From Gp6-AA40 sp035263125 (lineage in GTDB: Bacteria; Acidobacteriota; Vicinamibacteria; Vicinamibacterales; UBA2999): DNA of 20,494 bases. The notes beneath the pieces are model-generated. The model did not search any database. It had not been told where the DNA came from and saw nothing but the letters and a program-made list of their open reading frames with translations. This document shows, piece by piece, positions 1-6,535 of this stretch; position 1 is the stretch's first letter, and the number at the start of each line of letters is the position of its first letter. Made by a program: the position numbers and the translations under genes. Location of the stretch: positions 1 to 20,494 of the forward strand of contig DATFRP010000310.1 in assembly GCA_035263125.1 (NCBI GenBank). The letters are read 5' to 3'.

Positions 1-2712
1 CGCATGCGCCGCGGCAGCTACCTCGGTGAGATTCCCGGACCCGGCGGCTTCCTTCAGACGTGTCAGCATGCCCGGTGCATCGACAAAGAACACGTCGATC
101 ACTTGAACCGCCAGATCGGATCGTCCGCCGAAACCGGCCAACAGTGCGGCAGGGTCGATCGACGTCGCATGGCCAGGGGCGGCTGCCGCTGACGCGGCGG
201 CGTCGTTCGCAGGGATCTCGATCAGGGAATCGATCGCCGCGAACAGTTCCTCGGCCCGCACCGGCTTCGAGAGATACGCATCCATTCCCGCGGCGATGCA
301 CTGCTCGCGGTCGCCCGCCATCGCGCGAGCCGTCAGCGCGACGATTGGAAGGTGGCGGCCGGTCTCGCGTTCGGAGGCGCGAATCGCCTCGGTTGCTTCG
401 AGTCCGCTCATCTCCGGCATCTGCACGTCCATCAGCACCAGCTCGAACGACTCCTGAAGGGCGCGTTCGACCGCCTGTCGCCCGTTGGTCACGATCGTGA
501 CCTGATGTCCGCGCTGATCGAGCAGCGCCGCGATCAGCTTCTGATTGGTCGCGTTGTCCTCGGCGACCAGCACGCGCAGGCCGCGCACGGAGCGGCCGGA
601 CGATCGCCGCGGCTCCTTCGCCCGCTCGCGCGATGGTGGGGCCGGACCGGCAAACGCGGTGACGATCGCATCGAGCAGATCCGACTGCTTGACCGGTTTG
701 ATCAGCGTTCCGGCGAAGAGCGCCGCACGTCGTCCTCTGAGGGTGGGGGCCCCCGCCGACGTCAGCAGGATGATCTTCACGGTGTTGAAGCGATCGTGAG
801 TCACGATCTGTTCCGCCAGCGCGAGCCCGTCGACGTCCGGCATCAGCGCGTCGGTCAGTACGAGTTGAAACGGATTGCCGGCATCGAACGCCGTCCGCAG
901 CGCCTCGAGCGCCGCGCGTGCCGAGTCGGCGCCGGCAGCCGTCATCTGCCAGCTCTCGAGGATCTCGGTCAGGATCCGGCGGTTGGTCGCATTGTCATCG
1001 ACGACGAGCGCGCGAAGCGCGCGCAGGTCGAACGGGAGTGCCGGCGTGGCGTCCGCGGAATCGGCGTGCACGTCGAATCGCGCGACGAAGTGGAACTGGC
1101 TGCCAGTGCCCGGCTGGCTCTCGAGCCACAGCCGCCCGCCCATCATCTCGACCAGTTGAGCGGAGATCGTGAGGCCGAGACCGGTCCCGCCGTAACGGCG
1201 GGTCGTCGATGTATCGGCCTGCACGAACGCGCCGAAGATCTCCCATCGCTTGTCTTCGGGAATGCCGATGCCCGTGTCCCGCACCGTGCACTTCAGCATC
1301 ACATCATCGTCGGTCCGCTCGGCGACGCTGACGTCGACGCCGACTTCGCCGCTGTCGGTGAACTTCACCGCGTTGCCGACGAGATTCAACAGGACCTGCC
1401 GCAGACGCCCCGGGTCGCCCATCAGCATCATCGGCACGTCGGGTGCGATGCGGCACGAGAGCTCGATCTCCTTCTGATCGGCGCGCGGCGCGAGCAGCTT
1501 GACGCTGTCCTCGATCGTGTCGCGCACCATGAAGGGCACCCGTTCCAGCGTCAGGCGGCGTGCTTCGATCTTGGAGACGTCGAGGATGTCATTGATGATG
1601 GTCATCAACGCCTCCGCCGATTCACGCGCCGTGCGTATGTACTCGCGCTGCTGCGGTGTGAGCCTCGTCTGCAGGGCGAGATCGGTCATGCCGATAATGG
1701 CGTTCATCGGCGTCCGGATCTCGTGGCTCATGTTGGCGAGGAACTCGCCTTTCGCGACGGTCGCCTGCTCGGCGCGGGTGCGCGCCACCTCGAGCTCCTC
1801 GACCAGTTGCGCCAGTCGATCGCGCGCGGCCTTCCGTTCGGTGATGTCACGTCCGACCGCGTAGACGAGTTCCTGCCTGATGAACGGCGCGGCGAACCAC
1901 TGCAGCCACTTGTACGATCCGTCCCTGGCGCGATAGCGGTTCTCGAAGTCGATGACGTGCGCGCCGCTGATCAGCGCCGACATGGCGTCGGTCGTTGCCT
2001 GCTGATCGTCGGGATGGACGTAGTCGATGAACGGCGTCGATCGCAGCTCCTCCTCTTCGAGCCCCAGCACCGTCTGCCACGCCGGATTCACGCGGACGAA
2101 ATAGCCGTCGAACGTGGCCACGCAGAACAGATCCAGCGACAGCGTGAAGAAGCGATCGAGATCGTCGCTCGCGCGTTTCCGCTCGAGGAAGAGCCCGATC
2201 TGGCTGCAGACGGCGGTCATCATCGCGAGCAGATCCGGCGACGGCTCGCGGATGTCGCGGCTGAAGAACTCGAGCACGCCCTGCACCCGCTGCCCTTGCA
2301 TGATCGGCAACGCGAACGCCGCGTGCAGGCCGACGCGTTCGGCGACCGACGCGCGCGGGAAATTCGGGTCCTCCGTGACGTCGGGAATCCACGACGGCTG
2401 CCCGTGCTCCCATACCCGCCCGGGCAGGCCCACGCCCGGCTCGAACGTCGACGCCTCGGTGGTGGCGGTGAACTCGTCGAGGAGCTGACCCGCGGCGTGC
2501 CAAGTACCGGCGCAGCGCATCAGCGTTTGCGCACGATTCACTTCCCAGATTGCGCCGCACTGCCACCCGAGCGCGCGGCACACTGCCTCGAGCATGCGTG
2601 GCGAGGCGTCCTCGAGCGTCGGAGATCCCGCCAGCGCCCGAGCCGTTTCGTAGAGAATCAGCTGTTGGGGGCTGCCGGCTCCGATGTCTCCATCCGGGTG
2701 ATGTGCGGTCAT
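1..2712 (-). CDS. Hybrid sensor histidine kinase, GAF-PAS-HisKA-HATPase-REC-REC-HPt (3' end cut by window edge)
   Basis: My reverse-strand translation gives 904 residues with no stop. Order: GAF-like domain (about 10-175), PAS domain ending in DITERK (about 183-295), HisKA with NMSHEIRTPMN and phospho-acceptor His330, HATPase with N box around Asn447, receiver 1 (VVDDN at 570-574, Asp621 in TDALMP, Lys672), receiver 2 (Asp762 in LMDVQMP, Lys816), then the start of an HPt domain. The window ends just after the AAHA motif, so His903, the expected HPt phosphohistidine, is the second-last codon seen. No membrane segment is visible, so it is probably cytoplasmic with ligand sensing by GAF/PAS. The ATG at 2712 is fixed by an in-frame TAG two codons upstream, and GAGGGG lies 7 nt before it. 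The gene is divergent from the receiver-ATPase gene, its likely phosphorelay partner. The signal sensed cannot be told. Confidence 0.93.
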   Translation of the reverse strand, partial: MTAHHPDGDIGAGSPQQLILYETARALAGSPTLEDASPRMLEAVCRALGWQCGAIWEVNRAQTLMRCAGTWHAAGQLLDEFTATTEASTFEPGVGLPGRVWEHGQPSWIPDVTEDPNFPRASVAERVGLHAAFALPIMQGQRVQGVLEFFSRDIREPSPDLLAMMTAVCSQIGLFLERKRASDDLDRFFTLSLDLFCVATFDGYFVRVNPAWQTVLGLEEEELRSTPFIDYVHPDDQQATTDAMSALISGAHVIDFENRYRARDGSYKWLQWFAAPFIRQELVYAVGRDITERKAARDRLAQLVEELEVARTRAEQATVAKGEFLANMSHEIRTPMNAIIGMTDLALQTRLTPQQREYIRTARESAEALMTIINDILDVSKIEARRLTLERVPFMVRDTIEDSVKLLAPRADQKEIELSCRIAPDVPMMLMGDPGRLRQVLLNLVGNAVKFTDSGEVGVDVSVAERTDDDVMLKCTVRDTGIGIPEDKRWEIFGAFVQADTSTTRRYGGTGLGLTISAQLVEMMGGRLWLESQPGTGSQFHFVARFDVHADSADATPALPFDLRALRALVVDDNATNRRILTEILESWQMTAAGADSARAALEALRTAFDAGNPFQLVLTDALMPDVDGLALAEQIVTHDRFNTVKIILLTSAGAPTLRGRRAALFAGTLIKPVKQSDLLDAIVTAFAGPAPPSRERAKEPRRSSGRSVRGLRVLVAEDNATNQKLIAALLDQRGHQVTIVTNGRQAVERALQESFELVLMDVQMPEMSGLEATEAIRASERETGRHLPIVALTARAMAGDREQCIAAGMDAYLSKPVRAEELFAAIDSLIEIPANDAAASAAAAPGHATSIDPAALLAGFGGRSDLAVQVIDVFFVDAPGMLTRLKEAAGSGNLTEVAAAAHA

Positions 2713-2759
2713 GCCCTAGCCCCTCAAAGTACACTACGAGCATCCTTGAAGGGTGAGAG

Positions 2760-3608
2760 ATGGGCCAACCCGCAGACGGCCGCAACATTCTTCTGGTTGA
2801 CGACGATCGGGCGCTCCGACTGGCGTTGTCGGCGCTCCTGAAAGGGGCCGGGCATCTCGTCGACACGGCAGGCGACGGCCCCGAAGCGCTCGCCCTGCTC
2901 GAGGACCGCAGGTTCGACATCGTGCTGCTCGACATCGGGCTGCCGAGCATGAACGGCCTCGACGTGCTCGCGCGGGCACGCGCACTCGCGGCACCGCCCC
3001 TCGTCATCATGATGACCGCCGACGATACCTCGGAGACACTGCTCGAGTCGGTCCGCCGCCAGGCCTATCGCTACCTGCGGAAGCCGTTCCCCCCGAGTAC
3101 GATCATCGACGTCGTCAACGATGCGGTCGGGCCCGCTACGGCACTCTCGTTCGAGGTGGTGTCGGCGAGGCCGGAGTGGCTGGAGCTGGTCGCGCCGTGC
3201 ACGCTCGAGATGGTGGAACGCATCCAGTCGTTCGTCATGCACCTCGATGCGCAGCTGCCCGAGGACGTGCGTGAAGCGGTCGCGCAGGCGTTCCGTGAGC
3301 TGTTGACGAACGCCATCGAGTGGGGAGGCAAGTTCGATCCGAACCGCAAGGTTCGCATCTCTTGCGTTCGGGCGAAGAAGATGTTGTTCTATCGCATTCA
3401 GGATCCAGGTGAGGGATTCGACATCGACGGCCTTCGCCACGCGGCGATCTCGAACCCTGTCGACGATCCGATCCGTCACCTGATCGTGCGCGAGCAGAAG
3501 GGGCTGCGTCCCGGCGGGTTCGGCCTGGCGATGACCCGGTCGCTGGTCGACGAATTGATCTATAACGAATCACGGAATGAAGTCATCTTCGTCAAGTATC
3601 TGGAGTGA
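2760..3608 (+). CDS. Response regulator receiver fused to RsbW-like anti-sigma-factor kinase (HATPase) domain
   Basis: 282 residues. The N-terminal receiver (about 8-115) has the acidic pocket VDDD (13-16), phospho-acceptor Asp58 in LLDIGLP, Thr86 and Lys108-Pro109. The C-terminal half (about 130-282) is a GHKL ATPase of the RsbW/SpoIIAB type: N box RELLTNAIEWG with Asn184, G1 box QDPGEGF (Asp215, Gly217, Gly219) and G2 box PGGFGLAMTR (251-260). There is no HisKA, so it should not be a histidine kinase. By family knowledge such ATPases phosphorylate a STAS antagonist on serine and/or hold a sigma factor. The STAS gene starts 12 nt downstream, almost certainly in the same operon. Inference: phosphorylation of Asp58 by the divergent kinase controls the ATPase half. 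ATG 2760 follows an AAGGGTGAGAG ribosome-binding site. Confidence 0.9.
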   Translation: MGQPADGRNILLVDDDRALRLALSALLKGAGHLVDTAGDGPEALALLEDRRFDIVLLDIGLPSMNGLDVLARARALAAPPLVIMMTADDTSETLLESVRRQAYRYLRKPFPPSTIIDVVNDAVGPATALSFEVVSARPEWLELVAPCTLEMVERIQSFVMHLDAQLPEDVREAVAQAFRELLTNAIEWGGKFDPNRKVRISCVRAKKMLFYRIQDPGEGFDIDGLRHAAISNPVDDPIRHLIVREQKGLRPGGFGLAMTRSLVDELIYNESRNEVIFVKYLE

Positions 3609-3620
3609 GGGGAGCCGACT

Positions 3621-4028
3621 GTGACGCCCCGCATGCGGATTTCCGAAGAGCAGAACGGCGACGTGACCATCCTGAGACTTACCGGCCGTCTCGAACTGGA
3701 AGACGGCGATCTCATGTTCCGCGACGCGGTGAACAGGCTGGTCGCGGCCGGACACGTGAAGATCGTGCTCGACTTCAAAGACATCACCCGCATCGACAGC
3801 GCGGGAATCGGAATGCTGGTGAGCAAGTATCTGTCCGCGCGTCAGCGGGGCGGCACGATCAAGCTCCTGCACCTCACGCAGCACAGCGATCATCTCATGG
3901 ACATCACCAGGCTCGGAACGGTGTTCGAGATTTACGACGATGAGGGCGCCGCGCTCGGGAGTTTCGGCGCGGACTCTGAGCAGGAATCAGGAATCAGGAC
4001 TCAGGAATCAGGGCTTGACCAGGAATAA
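3621..4028 (+). CDS. STAS-domain anti-sigma factor antagonist with repeat-encoded C-terminal tail
   Basis: 135 residues. Residues 6-112 are a STAS domain of the SpoIIAA/RsbV type: VTILRLTGRLE, the strand VKIVLDF, then RIDSAGIGMLV with Ser60 at the usual regulatory phosphoserine. It should be the substrate of the receiver-ATPase encoded just upstream and release a bound target when unphosphorylated (family knowledge; partners inferred). I chose the GTG at 3621 because AGGGGAG lies 7 nt upstream; an ATG at 3633 is the alternative. Oddity: residues 121-135 (QESGIRTQESG...) are read from a CAGGAATCAGGA repeat that forms one arm of a long hairpin, and the TAA stop lies inside that element. The STAS domain is complete without this tail. 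Confidence 0.9.
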   Translation: MTPRMRISEEQNGDVTILRLTGRLELEDGDLMFRDAVNRLVAAGHVKIVLDFKDITRIDSAGIGMLVSKYLSARQRGGTIKLLHLTQHSDHLMDITRLGTVFEIYDDEGAALGSFGADSEQESGIRTQESGLDQE

Positions 4029-4117
4029 GGGCGCAGGTCAAACCCTGATACCTGATACCTTGGACCTTGCTCAGCCCTGATTCCTGATTCCTGATTCCTG
4101 AGTCCTGATTCCTTCTT
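3981..4117. repeat. Palindromic repeat, CAGGAATCAGGA family, copy 1
   Basis: Left arm 3981-4015 and right arm 4073-4107 are 35 bp each and match as an inverted repeat at 33 of 35 positions. Each arm is itself a tandem array of AGGAATC units. The 57-nt loop holds a second, shorter set (CCTGATACCTGATACC). The element covers the last 15 codons and the stop of the STAS gene and runs to within a few bases of the next ATG. It could fold as a transcript terminator or RNA-stabilising hairpin, but it lacks a clear T tract. Confidence 0.85.
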
Positions 4118-4669
4118 ATGCACACATCGCTCGTGATCACCATCGTCGGCGAAGACAAGCCGGGAATCGTCGAGGAGATCTCGGAAGTCGTGCTTGCCGT
4201 CGGCGCCAACTGGGAGGAGAGCCGCATGGCTCGGCTCGGCGGCAAGTTCGCAGGCATCCTGCGCGTCACCGCCGACGCGGCGAAATCCAGGGATCTGGCC
4301 AAGGCGCTGACCGCACTCCATGGACTCACGGTCGTTGTCGAAGCGGGCGCCGAGGAACCGGAGGTGCAGTTCAGAGCGATCGGTCTCGAGCTGGTGGGGC
4401 ACGACCGTCCAGGGATCGTCCGCGAGATCTCGCGTGTGCTGGCCGAGCGCGGCGTCAACATCGAGGAGTTCGAGTCGGAGATCACGAGCGCACCCGATTC
4501 CGGTGACGCCCTGTTCCGCGGCCGCGCGCGCCTGCGCACGCCGCCACAACTCGCGCCCGACGCGCTTCGCGCCGCGCTCGAAGCGGTTGCGTTGGATCTG
4601 ATGGTGGACCTGAGGATCGAGGGCGGACAGGAATCAGGAAGCAGGAAGCAGGAAGCAGGCCTGCGCTAG
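4118..4669 (+). CDS. Two-ACT-domain protein, GcvR-like glycine cleavage regulator
   Basis: 183 residues. Tandem ACT domains at about 4-75 (ITIVGEDKPGIVEEISEVV) and 88-165 (LELVGHDRPGIVREISRVL), each with the D-(K/R)-P-G-I-V ligand-loop signature. This is the architecture of GcvR, which acts on glycine cleavage gene control through GcvA in enterobacteria; no GcvA-type protein is in view, so the partner is unknown. No Shine-Dalgarno sequence precedes ATG 4118, because the upstream bases are repeat DNA (CCTGATTCCTTCTT). Translation may be leaderless or weak. The last 13 residues (QESGSRKQEAGLR, 171-183) are encoded by a second copy of the same repeat family that ends the STAS gene, in the same reading register. 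The gene is convergent with the PQQ dehydrogenase. Confidence 0.82.
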   Translation: MHTSLVITIVGEDKPGIVEEISEVVLAVGANWEESRMARLGGKFAGILRVTADAAKSRDLAKALTALHGLTVVVEAGAEEPEVQFRAIGLELVGHDRPGIVREISRVLAERGVNIEEFESEITSAPDSGDALFRGRARLRTPPQLAPDALRAALEAVALDLMVDLRIEGGQESGSRKQEAGLR

Positions 4670-4717
4670 CCTGGAACCTTGCCCAGGGCTGAATCCTGAT
4701 TCCCGATTCCTGATTCC
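4628..4717. repeat. Palindromic repeat, CAGGAATCAGGA family, copy 2
   Basis: The left part (4628-4661, CAGGAATCAGGAAGCAGGAA...) and right part (about 4684-4717, CTGAATCCTGATTCCCGATT...) form an imperfect inverted repeat. The middle (CTGGAACCTTGCCCAG) resembles TTGGACCTTGCTCAG in copy 1, so the two elements share ancestry. It starts inside the ACT gene and stops exactly at the TAA of the convergent PQQ dehydrogenase. It probably serves as a two-way terminator-like hairpin. Confidence 0.8.
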
Positions 4718-6451
4718 TTAGTTCAGTGCAAACACAAACAGATAACTCGAGTTCTCCAGCTTGTCCCAGTTCACCGGATGCAGATGCCGGCCGCCGGCCT
4801 GCACGGCGAGGTACTGCTTCGGTCCGATCGCGTAGGTGACCGGCGCGCCTTTGAGCGGCGTGCCGACGTTGAAGCGCCACAGTTCTTCGAGCGTCTCGTC
4901 GTTGTAGGCGACGATCCAGCCATCCTGCAATGCGGTGAAGACGAGACCGCCCGCGGTTGCGGTGACGCCCGATCGCACCTCGATGTCGGTCACCGCCTTC
5001 GCGACGACTTTGTGACCGACGGCGTCGAACGCCGTGACCGATCCGTAGTACAGGTCGCTGCTGTACTGGCGCGGCTGGCTGCCCTTGGTGTCGACCCCGC
5101 CGTCCTTGCCTCTCGATGCCACCGCAGCGCCGTTCTGACTGAAGCAGCCTTCAGTGCCGACGCCGTACGCGATCTTCTTCACCGGGTTGTAGGCGAGCGG
5201 CTGGTGCGCGACGCCGCCGTGCCACGTCGGGCAGGTGCGCTTCTGCCCGTCGCCGCGCAGCGCGCGCGCCTCCGGGTTGTAGATCTGCACATCGAGCTTC
5301 GGGTTGTAGTCGAGCGGTCTGCCGGTCTCCGGGTTGATACCCTTGGTCCAGTTCAGATCGTTCACGTACTTCTCGGCCTTGATGAAACGGCCGCTCGTGC
5401 GGTCGAGGGTGTAGAAGAACCCGTTGCGCGCAAAGTGGCTGACGACCTTGCGGTTTCTGCCGTCGATGGTGACGTCGTACAGCATGTGCACGCCGACTTC
5501 GTCGTAGTCCCATGAATCGTTCGGCGTGTACTGGAAGTGCCAGGCCAGCTTGCCGGTGGCGACATCGAGCGCGACGACCGAGTTGGTGTAGAGGTTGTCA
5601 CCCGGACGGAACTGCGGGTCGTAGATCGGATACGGGTTGCCGGTGCCGACGATGTAGAGATTCGATGCGGGATCGTACGAACCGGTCTGCCAGATGCCGC
5701 CACCGCCGGTCTTCCACGCGTTGTGATCGTCCTTCCAGGTCTCGCTGCCCGGATCGCCAGGCTTGGGGACGGTGTAGAAGCGCCAGAGCTCGTTGCCGGT
5801 CTTGACGTCGAGCGCCGCGACCCATCCTCGCGTGCCGCCATCGCCCGCGCCGTTCTGAATGAGGACCTTGCCGTCGGCGACGAGCGGCGCCGTGAGGAAG
5901 CGCTCCTGATTGCCGAACTCGTTCTTCGTCGTGATCTTCTTGTCCCAGACGATCTCGCCGTTCTCGCGGTTGACCGCGATCACACGGCCGTCGGGCAGGT
6001 TCGCGATGACCTTGTCTTCCCAGAGTGCGATGCCACGCGTGCGCGAGGTGTTGCCTTCATGCTGCACGCCGGGATCGGCGACCCAGACGAACTTGCCGAA
6101 CGAGCCGTTGCGCGCATCGATCTTGTAGATCGTGCCCCAGCCGTCGCTGGTGTACATGTAGCCGTTGTCGATGAGCGGATTGACTTCGTTCTCGGGGCCG
6201 TTCTGCCCGACGTCCTGCATCCCGCCGAGCGCCATCGCCCACACCATGCGCAGGTTCTTCACGTTCTCGCGGTTGATCTGCGTGAGCTTCGAGTAGCGCT
6301 GCGAGCCGTAGTCGCCGTTCATCAGGAGCCAGTTCTGCGGCTCGTTCTGCGCGTTGATGAGGCGATCCCTGTTGACGGTCAGTGAATACTGAGCGCTCAC
6401 CCCGATGGAGGCAAGGGCGACGACGACAGCGAGGGCGAGGAGCTTCTTCAT
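4718..6451 (-). CDS. PQQ-dependent alcohol-type dehydrogenase, secreted quinoprotein
   Basis: 577 residues from the ATG at 6451. An upstream ATG at 6529 would add 26 residues, but only the 6451 start puts a signal peptide (MKKLLALAVVVALASIGVSA) first, so it should act in the periplasm. The body is an eight-bladed propeller of the methanol/ethanol dehydrogenase type with W-motif blades (YTSDGWGTIYKIDARNG, GWVAALDVKTGNELW, GWIVAYNDETLEELW). NDSWDYDEVG holds the expected catalytic Asp315 plus Asp317. There is no C-terminal cytochrome c domain and no adjacent-cysteine pair as in MxaF, so electrons must pass to a separate acceptor. It oxidises a primary alcohol, aldehyde or sugar; the substrate cannot be told. 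It lies 84 bp after the malate synthase-like gene on the same strand. No mxaJ, mxaG or pqq genes are in view. Confidence 0.9.
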   Translation of the reverse strand: MKKLLALAVVVALASIGVSAQYSLTVNRDRLINAQNEPQNWLLMNGDYGSQRYSKLTQINRENVKNLRMVWAMALGGMQDVGQNGPENEVNPLIDNGYMYTSDGWGTIYKIDARNGSFGKFVWVADPGVQHEGNTSRTRGIALWEDKVIANLPDGRVIAVNRENGEIVWDKKITTKNEFGNQERFLTAPLVADGKVLIQNGAGDGGTRGWVAALDVKTGNELWRFYTVPKPGDPGSETWKDDHNAWKTGGGGIWQTGSYDPASNLYIVGTGNPYPIYDPQFRPGDNLYTNSVVALDVATGKLAWHFQYTPNDSWDYDEVGVHMLYDVTIDGRNRKVVSHFARNGFFYTLDRTSGRFIKAEKYVNDLNWTKGINPETGRPLDYNPKLDVQIYNPEARALRGDGQKRTCPTWHGGVAHQPLAYNPVKKIAYGVGTEGCFSQNGAAVASRGKDGGVDTKGSQPRQYSSDLYYGSVTAFDAVGHKVVAKAVTDIEVRSGVTATAGGLVFTALQDGWIVAYNDETLEELWRFNVGTPLKGAPVTYAIGPKQYLAVQAGGRHLHPVNWDKLENSSYLFVFALN

Positions 6452-6535
6452 GGGGGGAGATCCTAACGCAGAACGTCGGGGAACAGCGGGGGCAGGTCGA
6501 GCCAACGGACGCCCGGCGTACCCAAACACGACGAG

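Noticed and set aside
352..2841. 829-residue plus-strand open frame opposite the hybrid kinase
   Set aside because: Arg/His/Leu-rich with no domain pattern; the minus strand encodes clear GAF, PAS, kinase and receiver motifs over the same bases. It is a high-GC antisense shadow.
1847..3010. 387-residue minus-strand open frame spanning the kinase and receiver starts
   Set aside because: Low-complexity Ser/Arg/Ala sequence crossing two well-supported genes in another frame.
5537..6385. 282-residue plus-strand frame opposite the PQQ dehydrogenase
   Set aside because: Antisense to conserved propeller motifs; no independent support.
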